DNA of 7,613 bases from Acidobacteriaceae bacterium (GCA_003152795.1 PMBA01000324.1:3083-10695); one strand, 5' to 3'; counted from the first letter of the stretch, positions 1-7,132 are shown. A program made the numbers and translations. Notes: generated by a model from the sequence alone, not told the origin.

Positions 1-654
1 CACCGCGTCCCGCAAAGAACTCTCGGTTGCAGCGGGGGGCTGCTGCGCCGCGGCGTCCGGAGCTTTGCTCAATGAAACCGTTGCTTTGGCGAGGGCTTCG
101 GTGGCTCGCAGCACGGTGTCGGAACCGTGTCCACCCGAGTTCGTGGCTTGGGTCACACCGGCTACGGTGAATTGAGGCTCGTCAAAAAAATCGGGTGCTG
201 ATACACCGGGTTTTGCGCTGGCTGCACTTGCTGGAACAGTGCTCCCGGGTTCAACGGTTCGGTTAGCCGGAACCGCGAAGTCGATTGTCTTTGTCTCGTT
301 CCGCGTGATGCGCACCGAACCGGCAAGAGCCATGATGTTGCCTGCGATGTCACCGAGGAGGACGTAGTCACCCTCTGCAACAGCCGGGAAGCGATACGCT
401 CCCTCCGAGTCAGTGTGCGTAATCTGGACCGGCAGCCAGGGAATCCCAACCGTCGCCGGCGACGCTTCCGGAAGGTGAAGCGAGACCGTTGCATTCGCCA
501 CCGGTTGGCCACTGGCATCGCGCACATGACCCTGCAGGCTCCCCACGTTCGCAGTCGCCGATGCCGTCTCTTGCGCTTGCCCGTCAGCGAACAGCGACCC
601 GAGCAGGCAGAGGGCAACGACAATTCCAGCTCGCCGGAACTGGCCGGTGGTCAT
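1..654 (-). CDS. Secreted carboxypeptidase-regulatory-like domain protein, N-terminal part (runs off left edge)
   Basis: The reading frame is open for 218 codons from the ATG at 652-654 to the window edge, so the C-terminus is missing. A strong ribosome binding site (AAGGAG, plus-strand 664-669) lies 9 bases before the ATG and fixes the start. Residues 1-27 form a Sec signal peptide: Arg7-Arg8, a hydrophobic core GIVVALCLLGSLF, and a likely cut after Ala27. Residues 38-128 look like a CarboxypepD_reg / Ig-like beta-sandwich (GHVRDASGQPVANATVSL, then TDSEGAYRFPAVAEGDYVL). Next comes an Ala/Pro-rich linker, then FFDEPQFTVAGVT (156-168) and GGHGSDTVLR (175-184), a segment I recall from acidobacterial secreted proteins that continue into TPRs. 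The missing part is therefore probably TPR repeats (inference). The domain is non-catalytic in known families and usually mediates adhesion or folding. No enzymatic role can be assigned. Confidence 0.85.
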   Translation of the reverse strand, partial: MTTGQFRRAGIVVALCLLGSLFADGQAQETASATANVGSLQGHVRDASGQPVANATVSLHLPEASPATVGIPWLPVQITHTDSEGAYRFPAVAEGDYVLLGDIAGNIMALAGSVRITRNETKTIDFAVPANRTVEPGSTVPASAASAKPGVSAPDFFDEPQFTVAGVTQATNSGGHGSDTVLRATEALAKATVSLSKAPDAAAQQPPAATESSLRDAV

Positions 655-730
655 ACGAATCGGCTCCTTGAGAAAGGCAGAAGGCGGCATCTCCAAATGC
701 AAGTCGAATCCGGGTTGATCGTCGCTGGCA

Positions 731-759
731 ATTCTATTCGCGGCCCTGCGCATCTGCAA
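731..759 (-). promoter_or_regulatory. Candidate sigma-70-type promoter for the leftward secreted protein
   Basis: On the minus strand, TTGCAG (759-754) is followed after exactly 17 bases by TAGAAT (736-731). The -10 box matches TATAAT at five of six positions; the -35 box keeps only the TTG. This would give a leader of about 70 bases before the ATG at 654. It is a motif match only, in a G+C-rich genome whose promoter consensus is unknown to me. Confidence 0.35.
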
Positions 760-768
760 CGCGTGCAG
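754..768. promoter_or_regulatory. Short inverted repeat, possible operator
   Basis: CTGCA-ACGCG-TGCAG is a perfect 5-base inverted repeat around a 5-base centre, within the divergent intergenic region. It overlaps the candidate -35 box of the leftward promoter and lies upstream of the candidate rightward promoter, a suitable place for a repressor or activator site. The arms are short and could arise by chance, and I cannot name a cognate regulator. Confidence 0.2.
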
Positions 769-781
769 GTTCATGAAAAAG

Positions 782-812
782 TTGGCGGAATTTCGTGGAT
801 AGGCTTTACAAT
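782..812 (+). promoter_or_regulatory. Candidate promoter for the nucleoside hydrolase pair
   Basis: TACAAT (807-812) matches the -10 consensus at five of six positions. A weak -35 candidate, TTGGCG (782-787), lies 19 bases upstream, which is longer than ideal. A transcript starting near 819 would carry the ribosome binding site at 825-830. The -10 box overlaps the TTG at 812, which argues against that codon as the start of the gene. Confidence 0.3.
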
Positions 813-824
813 TGCACGCCTTTC

Positions 825-830
825 AAGGAG
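825..830 (+). promoter_or_regulatory. Ribosome binding site that sets the GTG start of the first nucleoside hydrolase
   Basis: AAGGAG ends 8 bases before the GTG at 839-841, an ideal distance. The alternative in-frame TTG at 812 has no comparable site in front of it, and this Shine-Dalgarno would then lie inside the coding region. Confidence 0.75.
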
Positions 831-838
831 CAAGGGAC

Positions 839-2056
839 GTGAAGACAAAACAGGAAATCTTTCCCATCACGCGGCGGCAATTTGTGACGTCCTCAGCGGC
901 AGTCTTAGCCACCAGCGGTTTCGCGCGGGGGGCCAACGGCGCCAACACAGTGGCCGGAAGTCCATCGGAGCAGGGACAGTCCGAAGGAAAGACCGGCGCG
1001 GGAACGGTTCGCGGTCCGGCTCGCGTGATCATCGATACCGACCCTGGGGTGGACGACGCTCTGGCGCTTTTGCTGGCGATGCGGTCGCCGGAGCTGAAGA
1101 TTGAGGCCATCACTCCGGTCGCGGGAAATGTGCCGCTCGATCTGACGCTGCCAAATGCGTTGCGCATGGTTGAGATCGCGGGCCGCACCGATATCCCAGT
1201 TGCCGCGGGAGCACGCGCCCCGCTGCTGCGCCGCCTGGTGACGGCAACGTACGCACACGGCGAGAACGGATTGGGAGGCGCGGTCTTTCCCGAGCCGACG
1301 ACCAAACCAGTTGCCACGCCCGCGGCGGAGATGATTCGCCAGATTGTGCGCAGGTATCCCGGCGAGGTGACGCTGCTCACGATTGGCCCACTGACCAACA
1401 TCGCTGCCGCTCTTAATTCCGATCCGGAACTCGCCGGCATGGTTCGAGGGCTGGTGATGATGGGGGGCTCGCTTTCCGGAGGAAATATTACACCGGCCGC
1501 CGAGTTCAATGTTTATGTGGACCCGGAAGCTGCGCGCATCGTGTTTCAATCGGGGATACCCGTGACCATGGTTGGCCTGGACGTGACGCGTAGAACTTCA
1601 CTGACCGACGAACATGTGCGCAGACTTGAAGCCGCGCAGAACGCCGTCAGCCAGGCGGCGGCCAAGATCGGACGCAACGCGATCAACCACAACCGCGAGC
1701 GCGGATACCTGGTTGGGCCGAACATGCACGACTCGCTGGCAGTTGCCGGATTTCTTGACCCAGCGATTCTGGGACTGCAGGATTATTACGTTGATGTGGA
1801 GACGACGGGTGAACTAACGGCGGGCGAAACTCTCGGCTATAGTCCAGTTGCCGGAGATTTGAAGCGACGCCCCGGAACCGAGAAAGAAGCGGCAGCCGCG
1901 AACATGCCAATTCGCGGGTCGGCCCCGACCCTGGCCAGCACAAAGTCGTCTCCCGTCTTGCGCGACAAGTTTGTGCCCAATACCAAGGTCGCGGTGGAAG
2001 TGGATTCCGCGCGTTTTTTTGACTTGCTCATTGGGCGTTTGTCAGGAAGCAAGTAA
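839..2056 (+). CDS. Tat-exported inosine/uridine-preferring-type nucleoside hydrolase
   Basis: This 405-residue protein belongs to the nucleoside hydrolase family (PF01156), which splits the N-glycosidic bond of ribonucleosides into free base and ribose using a bound calcium ion. The GTG start is chosen from the ribosome binding site at 825-830. Residues 11-28 are a twin-arginine signal (TRRQFVTSSAAVLATSG), followed by a Gly/Ser-rich linker to about residue 61. All key family residues are present: D66-T-D68-P-G-V-D72-D73 (calcium and ribose), N97, T186 in GPLTN, E222 and N224 in AEFN, and H297-D298 in MHDSLA, where the His is the usual base-leaving acid. It should be catalytically competent in the periplasm or at the cell surface. 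Residues 329-381 replace a usually much shorter C-terminal loop, adding about 30 residues of charged, Ala-rich sequence. The gene probably leads an operon with the next hydrolase. Preference for purine or pyrimidine nucleosides cannot be read from the sequence. Confidence 0.93.
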   Translation: MKTKQEIFPITRRQFVTSSAAVLATSGFARGANGANTVAGSPSEQGQSEGKTGAGTVRGPARVIIDTDPGVDDALALLLAMRSPELKIEAITPVAGNVPLDLTLPNALRMVEIAGRTDIPVAAGARAPLLRRLVTATYAHGENGLGGAVFPEPTTKPVATPAAEMIRQIVRRYPGEVTLLTIGPLTNIAAALNSDPELAGMVRGLVMMGGSLSGGNITPAAEFNVYVDPEAARIVFQSGIPVTMVGLDVTRRTSLTDEHVRRLEAAQNAVSQAAAKIGRNAINHNRERGYLVGPNMHDSLAVAGFLDPAILGLQDYYVDVETTGELTAGETLGYSPVAGDLKRRPGTEKEAAAANMPIRGSAPTLASTKSSPVLRDKFVPNTKVAVEVDSARFFDLLIGRLSGSK

Positions 2057-2096
2057 CATTGCTGGCGAGAGATCCGAAGATTTCGGGGGTACGCGA

Positions 2097-3200
2097 ATGA
2101 AGCGGTGCCGACTAAGGGTTCTTATTGCGACAGTAACTGTAATATTGGCGGTATGTCTCGCCGCCCAAAGCCAGGACAGGCGCAAGGTCATCATCGATCA
2201 GGATGCGGCCGGACCCGCCGGCACGGACCAACAGGCGATCCTGCTGCTGGTCCAATCTCCGCAGGCGGAAGTTCTTGGGATTACCGTGGTGACGGGGGAC
2301 GCATGGCTCACGGAAGAGGTTGCGCATACACTGCGAATGCTCGAGCTAATTGGACGAACCGACATTCCAGTCGTACGCGGTGCCGAATATCCATTGGTAA
2401 GAACCAAGGAAGAGACGGAGCAGTGGGAGCAACGCTACGGTTCGGTAACCTGGCTCGGAGCCTGGACTCCGAGCGTGTATCACGCACCCCGGGAACTGGG
2501 AGCGATGCCGGAAGGGAAGCCCACTACCAAGGCCGCTGACGAAGATGCCGCCCACTTTCTGGTGCGCATGGTTCATCAGTATCCGCATGAGGTTACTATC
2601 TATGAAGGCGGGCCCATGACAAACCTGGGGCTGGCGATCTCCATCGACCCGGAATTTGCCAGCCTCGCAAAAGAGTTGGTATTTATGGGCGGCAGTTTGA
2701 ATCCGCGAACGGCCGATCCGGAATTTGCCAACAGTCCGCATCACGAATTCAACCTCTGGTTCGATCCGGAGGCGGCCCGCATTGTGTTGCGCGCGCCTTG
2801 GAAAAAAATTGTCTGCACCCCGGTAGATATTTCCGTGAAGACAAGAATGACGACCGAGCTGATCGACAAGATCAAGGCAGGTCACTCGGCATCCGCGCAA
2901 TACATCGGGAAGTACGCGCAGTTACGTGGCTCCTATAACTATCTATGGGACGAACTAACGTCGGCAGCGTGGCTTGATCCAAGCCTGATTACAAAGAAAG
3001 AAATGCGTTTCATGGACGTGAACCTGGATCGGGGCCCTGGCTACGGAGACACTCTGGCCTGGACGGATCGCGACAAGCCCAAGCGCGAGGTTCAGTCGGT
3101 GGAGATGCAGGTCGACCTGGACACGGATCGGTTCTACAAATTACTTGTGGAGCTATTGACCGCGGAGACGCCGGGTCCGGGTAAGCTGTCGTCGCCTTAG
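2097..3200 (+). CDS. Sec-exported divergent nucleoside hydrolase with remodelled active site
   Basis: This 367-residue protein is also PF01156 but differs from its neighbour. The ATG at 2097 is chosen because it gives a clean Sec signal peptide (MKRCRLRVLIATVTVILAVC, likely cut near Ser25); a frame open from 1971 would overlap the upstream gene and hide the signal. The ribosome binding site is weak (GGGGG, 2085-2089). The aspartate motif reads D34-Q-D36-AAGPAG-T43-D44. Aligned from the following helix, D36 and D44 keep the two calcium ligands, a three-residue insertion separates them, and the intervening ribose-contact Asp becomes Thr43. T175-N176 (GPMTN), E217 and N219 (HEFN) are kept. The usual His-Asp pair is W284-D285, and Asn of the GN motif is D68. 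Trp next to the calcium-binding Asp resembles IAG nucleoside hydrolases, which stack the purine on tryptophan. Purine preference is therefore an inference; altered or lost activity is also possible. Tandem stops TAG-TAA end the gene, 7 bases from the converging neighbour. Confidence 0.9.
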   Translation: MKRCRLRVLIATVTVILAVCLAAQSQDRRKVIIDQDAAGPAGTDQQAILLLVQSPQAEVLGITVVTGDAWLTEEVAHTLRMLELIGRTDIPVVRGAEYPLVRTKEETEQWEQRYGSVTWLGAWTPSVYHAPRELGAMPEGKPTTKAADEDAAHFLVRMVHQYPHEVTIYEGGPMTNLGLAISIDPEFASLAKELVFMGGSLNPRTADPEFANSPHHEFNLWFDPEAARIVLRAPWKKIVCTPVDISVKTRMTTELIDKIKAGHSASAQYIGKYAQLRGSYNYLWDELTSAAWLDPSLITKKEMRFMDVNLDRGPGYGDTLAWTDRDKPKREVQSVEMQVDLDTDRFYKLLVELLTAETPGPGKLSSP

Positions 3201-3207
3201 TAATCTC

Positions 3208-6200
3208 CTAACGCCCTAGCTGCTCCATCATGTTCCGCGCCTGCTCATGTTCTGGATGCTGCTTGAGGAGTTCGAGAAGCACGGTGCGGGCTCTCTGGGG
3301 CGTGCCCTCGAGGGCGTAGACGCGGGCCAGGTTCAAGTAAGACTGATCGAATGCAGGCGCCACGCGAATGCATTCCTCGAAGCTGGCAACCGCCTGATCG
3401 CGCCGCTGCGTGCGGAGATAGAGAATACCGAGGTTGTTCAGCGCCTCAGGATAAATGGGGCGCAGTTTCAGCGCTTTCTGTAGAGAATCGAACGCCCGCT
3501 CGGTGTCGTCATTCTGCGCCAAGACCATCCCCAGGCCGTAGTTCGCCTCGGCATCGTTGGGGTTGATCTCCAGGGCCCGGTCATAAGTCCGGCGGGCATC
3601 CTGCCAGCGCTTCTGCTGGCGGTAAGCACTGCCGAGGTTATCGAGCGCAATCAGGTGATCGGGACTCAGCTTGAGGGCCTGTAGAAAATGGCCGACCGCT
3701 TCGTCCATGCGTCCTTCGCGCGCGGCCAGCAGGCCGAGGTTGTTCCAGGAATTTGCCAGAGTGTCGGGATAACTCGCGCGAAGTTTTAGGGCGCGTTCAA
3801 AGCTCGCGCGGGCTTCCTTCGTTTTCTGCTGGTTCAGTTCCACACTTCCAATACCGTAGAGAGCCTCGGCGCTGGAAGGATCGTCGAGCAAGGCAATCCG
3901 GAAAGAAGCCGCCGCCTGATCCATGTAGCCGCGCTGAAAAAACACCGAACCGTAAGAGAGATAGTTGCGTCCGAACTCGATTGTGTCGGTTACGCCGGGA
4001 AAGGGAAGTGCACTGGCTAAACGTTCCGCGGTGGTTTGGGGGATGTGCCGGAAGTCCTGTTCAACGTGCTCCGCGTCGACCGGTCCCTGATAAACCTTGA
4101 CGATCTCTCCCCGGGCGTCGATGAGGAATGATGTTGGAAGCGAGAGATCGCGATGACGGTCAAACAGATAGCGAAAAAGAATGTTGTAGATTCCGGCCAC
4201 GTCCTCGGAGCCGAGGAGGATTGGAAATGAAAGACGATGTTCCCGGACCAGCGCCCTGAGACCTTCCAAATCGGCTGAGCTGTCCAGATTCACCGCCAGC
4301 AGTTGCAGGCCTTGATCCGCCCAAGCCGCATGGCGCTGATTGAATGCGATCCAATCTTGCTTGCAGCGCTGCGCTCCAGCGGCCCAAAAGTTGAGCAGGA
4401 TTGGCTTTGCGCGCAGCGACGATAGCGTTTGTGCCTGCCCAGCGAGGTCGGGAAGAGAGAAATCGGGAGCCTCGACCGGCGCCAAAAGCCATGTTTCAGC
4501 GGTGGTGGGCAGGGTCTCGCTTTCCTGCGGCTTCGGGCCGGCGGCCTTAGCATCCGCGAACCGGGTTCGCTCGGCGGGCGACTTGAAGGCTTCGATTCGA
4601 GATGGGGTGAGACCTTCTTCAACCCAGATGCGGTGGTTGATGGGCAGATCGCGGAGTTCCTGCAGCATTCCGCTGGGCCAGCGAATCGAAGCGCGCGCCG
4701 GGCCGTTCGCCGCTCCCAGGCCAAAGAAGACATCCTTGCTGTGCTGCGAAAGAAAGCCCGATCCAGCTTGCAGCGATCGCGTCTGGCGATCGAGTTCAGT
4801 TTCCACCGTCACTACCGCGCCGATGGCGTCACGATTGCTCTTGGTGCCGCGCAGGCGGAACGCGATGGATGGAGGCAAACTCTCCATGACGTTCTTCAAG
4901 AGGCGCAACTGCGGGCCGCTGCGATTCTTGAGGAAGATTTCCTGACGGCCATCATGATCGAGATCGGCCAGGGCAAACGCCCGTCCATCTTCCAGGAAGT
5001 CCAGCCCGACCACCGCCGAAATATCGGAGAACGTACCATCGCCGTTGTTCGCGTAGAAAATATTTCGCTCGTAACCGCTCCACGTGCCATCGGCTCGGAT
5101 CAACTCATTAATCGCGCTCCATCCCTGCTCGTAGTTGTGAGAGGGGGTGGACGCATCAGGGGAATTGGCAACCACCTGGCGCCAGAAAAAGCTGTTGAGA
5201 TCCTCGCGCGAGGGGCCGGTCACCATGCCGTTGGCGATGTAGAGATCGGGAAAGCCGTCATGATCGAAATCCCAGGCGTCGCTCGACCACGCCCAGCGCC
5301 CGATCCCGACACCGGCAGGGCCGGTCGCATTCTCGAAAGCGCCGCCGCCATTTCGAGAGATATTCCGGAAGAGCGAATTGCCCATGGCGTGCCTGTGATA
5401 GAGCGCCCGGGCCTGGCGGGGGGCGGCTGTCTGGAAGAGATCCTGCATTGAAATGCGCTCGCCCGCCGCCGTCCACATGTCCGCCACGTACAGATCCTCG
5501 AAGCCATCATGATCGTAGTCAAGCCAGCAGACGCTCATGCCTGCGCCGACATCCTCGACCCCGGCTTGCGGGGCAACGTCAGTGAAAGTCCCGTCGCCAT
5601 TGTTGCGATAAAGATTCTTCCGGCCAAAGTCATTGACCACGTAAAGATCGGGCCAGCCATCGCGGTCGAAGTCGCTCCACCCGCAACAAAAGCTGTAGCG
5701 CGTGTTGTTCCGGTTGAGACCCGTCTCGGCAGTCACGTCGCGAAACGTGCCGTCCCGGTGGTTGCGCATCATGAAATTAGGAGGGCCGTTCTCGGCGTCA
5801 TAATAAGGAGACGGATACTTGTACTGGTCGGTGCCCTGGTAATAGACGTAGAGGCAAAAGTAGATATCCAGCCAGCCGTCGCGGTCATAATCGGCAATCG
5901 CGGCTCCTGTAAATGTTCCCTGCGGCGGCGTAGCGAACTGAAACGCGTTCGCCTTCTGGCGGAACTTTCCGCCGCCCTGGTTCAGGAACAACATTGGGCC
6001 AGTCGCCCGAACCACGATCAGATCCTGCCGCCCGTCGTTATCGACGTCGACAATCAGCGCGCACGCTGTGTTTTCGAGGACGCCGACGCCGGACGCTTCG
6101 GTAATGTCCTCGAATGTGCCGTCGCCGCGATTTCGATAAAGCCGGTTCGGAAGTCCGCCCGGTTGGCAAACATAGAGGTCATCAAACCCGTCGTCGTCGA

Positions 6201-7119
6201 TGTCGCCAATGGAAACGCCGTTGTGACCGTAGATATCAATGCCGCTAGCGCCGTCGAGCACGGTCCGCCAGTAGTCTGTTCCACGCAGAAGCTGCGAAGA
6301 ATAGGAAGCGTTGCCCCCGAGCGCGGCCGCGGTGATGTCGACATAGCCGGGACCGGAGGAGCGACTCTGGGTTTCTTCCAGCGCTTCCCAGGTCCGCAAT
6401 CGGAACTCATTCGACGCAGACCGCTCCCACACAAGCTGCCAGTAACCGACACGTTGTTCACGGTAGAAGTCGCGGCCGGTAGCCACTAATTCATACCGGA
6501 TGCGAGTCTGAAGCTGGCCGGGGGCGAGCGCAGCCGCCGGCATAGAAGCGGCGTCAATACCTGTGACCTGAAATTCCGCGGTGAGGATCCTCGAGAAGCC
6601 GCTCATGGCGGACCGCACTTCCTGCAGAAATGCGTCCCGCCCCAGGGCCGCGTCGCGGGCGAATGTATTGTGGCGCACCTCGATCGCCGGGCCGGGGCGC
6701 ACAACCCGCGATTCCACAGGCCGTGGAGAAGTTCCCGAGAAATTCGTCAGCAGGACTTTCTCGATCGCTGTGACATCGGGGGGAACCTGCAGCAGTCCAG
6801 AAGTCCACAGCGCAAGGATCGCCGCGATCTGGTCAGCGTATTTTTCGCTGACAAACTCGTCGAGGCCAGCCTGCGTCTTAAGGAGTAAGGCATCGAGGGG
6901 CCGGGGCGTCCGGTAGTGAGGGTGGAGGTGGAATTCAGGGTTGGAGAGATCGGAGTCAGGCGAATTAAAACCGTAGAGAGAGGGCCAGCCGAAACCGCGC
7001 AATCCCGCAGGAATCAGCGCTGCCGACGCTCCCTGGCAGCAAGTGATAAGAAAGTCGCGCCGGCGAAGGGCCAGGGGATTCGGTCCGGCGGAATTCCGGA
7101 TCTTCTCTGGCCGGCTCAG
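3208..7119 (-). CDS. Tat-exported FG-GAP repeat / ASPIC-UnbV / redoxin-like / TPR fusion protein (CRTAC1-like)
   Basis: This 1303-residue protein fits the acidobacterial CRTAC1-like class. Domains in order: Tat signal with R19-R20-R21-D-F-L and a hydrophobic stretch to about residue 40; a non-repeat N-terminal region (about 40-290); seven FG-GAP/VCBS-type repeats (about 300-735) with calcium-loop motifs such as D306-I-D-D-D-G-F-D-D, DVDNDG, DYDRDG, DFDRDG, DYDHDG, DFDHDG and D719-L-D-H-D-G; an ASPIC/UnbV domain (about 762-835) with GSGFLSQ, FGLG and WPSG; a redoxin/TlpA-like thioredoxin fold (884-1015) with PDFSLPDL, NFW and cis-Pro LPTSFLID; and seven TPRs (about 1050-1300). The thioredoxin CxxC reads A916-Q-R-C919, so the first cysteine is missing. 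The first conventional start in frame is TTG at 7002, but the Tat motif lies upstream of it. After the preceding in-frame stop only CTG 7119, with GGGAGA 7 bases before it, gives a sensible start. Likely a large periplasmic or surface calcium-binding scaffold; no catalytic function can be assigned. Confidence 0.88.
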   Translation of the reverse strand: MSRPEKIRNSAGPNPLALRRRDFLITCCQGASAALIPAGLRGFGWPSLYGFNSPDSDLSNPEFHLHPHYRTPRPLDALLLKTQAGLDEFVSEKYADQIAAILALWTSGLLQVPPDVTAIEKVLLTNFSGTSPRPVESRVVRPGPAIEVRHNTFARDAALGRDAFLQEVRSAMSGFSRILTAEFQVTGIDAASMPAAALAPGQLQTRIRYELVATGRDFYREQRVGYWQLVWERSASNEFRLRTWEALEETQSRSSGPGYVDITAAALGGNASYSSQLLRGTDYWRTVLDGASGIDIYGHNGVSIGDIDDDGFDDLYVCQPGGLPNRLYRNRGDGTFEDITEASGVGVLENTACALIVDVDNDGRQDLIVVRATGPMLFLNQGGGKFRQKANAFQFATPPQGTFTGAAIADYDRDGWLDIYFCLYVYYQGTDQYKYPSPYYDAENGPPNFMMRNHRDGTFRDVTAETGLNRNNTRYSFCCGWSDFDRDGWPDLYVVNDFGRKNLYRNNGDGTFTDVAPQAGVEDVGAGMSVCWLDYDHDGFEDLYVADMWTAAGERISMQDLFQTAAPRQARALYHRHAMGNSLFRNISRNGGGAFENATGPAGVGIGRWAWSSDAWDFDHDGFPDLYIANGMVTGPSREDLNSFFWRQVVANSPDASTPSHNYEQGWSAINELIRADGTWSGYERNIFYANNGDGTFSDISAVVGLDFLEDGRAFALADLDHDGRQEIFLKNRSGPQLRLLKNVMESLPPSIAFRLRGTKSNRDAIGAVVTVETELDRQTRSLQAGSGFLSQHSKDVFFGLGAANGPARASIRWPSGMLQELRDLPINHRIWVEEGLTPSRIEAFKSPAERTRFADAKAAGPKPQESETLPTTAETWLLAPVEAPDFSLPDLAGQAQTLSSLRAKPILLNFWAAGAQRCKQDWIAFNQRHAAWADQGLQLLAVNLDSSADLEGLRALVREHRLSFPILLGSEDVAGIYNILFRYLFDRHRDLSLPTSFLIDARGEIVKVYQGPVDAEHVEQDFRHIPQTTAERLASALPFPGVTDTIEFGRNYLSYGSVFFQRGYMDQAAASFRIALLDDPSSAEALYGIGSVELNQQKTKEARASFERALKLRASYPDTLANSWNNLGLLAAREGRMDEAVGHFLQALKLSPDHLIALDNLGSAYRQQKRWQDARRTYDRALEINPNDAEANYGLGMVLAQNDDTERAFDSLQKALKLRPIYPEALNNLGILYLRTQRRDQAVASFEECIRVAPAFDQSYLNLARVYALEGTPQRARTVLLELLKQHPEHEQARNMMEQLGR

Positions 7120-7126
7120 AACGATT

Positions 7127-7132
7127 TCTCCC
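7127..7132 (-). promoter_or_regulatory. Ribosome binding site supporting the CTG start at 7119
   Basis: On the minus strand GGGAGA lies 7 bases before the CTG at 7119-7117. No ATG occurs in any frame between 7003 and 7142, and no GTG or TTG occurs in the protein's frame between the upstream in-frame stop and the twin-arginine motif. This makes the site the main support for CTG initiation. Confidence 0.5.

Noticed and set aside
162..623. Minus-strand 153-codon Arg/Ser-rich open frame
   Set aside because: It lies in another frame inside the open-ended secreted protein (1-654), which has a signal peptide, ribosome binding site and domain signature. The Arg-rich composition is typical of an out-of-frame shadow.
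812..838. TTG at 812 as start of the first nucleoside hydrolase
   Set aside because: It has no ribosome binding site, overlaps the candidate -10 box, and would put nine extra residues before a normal Tat signal. GTG 839 has AAGGAG at ideal spacing.
415..1104. Plus-strand 229-codon open frame spanning the divergent region
   Set aside because: It crosses two real genes in the wrong frame, is Arg-rich and has no domain signature.
823..1549. Minus-strand open frames opposite the first hydrolase
   Set aside because: They are antisense shadows of a gene with complete nucleoside hydrolase motifs; no start signals or domains were seen.
1971..2096. Upstream extension of the second hydrolase to 1971
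   Set aside because: It would overlap the end of the first hydrolase in a different frame and bury the signal peptide 42 residues inside the protein.
3170..3240. Bidirectional terminator between the converging genes
   Set aside because: Only 7 bases separate the stops, and I found no convincing GC-rich hairpin with a T-tract on either strand.
4300..5320. Periodic D-x-D-x-D-G repeats considered as a DNA-level tandem repeat or CRISPR-like array
   Set aside because: Similarity is at protein level only, with irregular spacing and divergent codons, as expected for FG-GAP repeats.
4429..6489. Two long plus-strand open frames (4429-5451 and 5509-6489, 340 and 326 codons) opposite the fusion gene
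   Set aside because: They are antisense to the FG-GAP/ASPIC region, whose repeated GAC/GAT-rich codons give Val/Ile-rich stop-poor frames on the other strand. The translations show no recognisable domain, while the minus strand has clear family motifs throughout.
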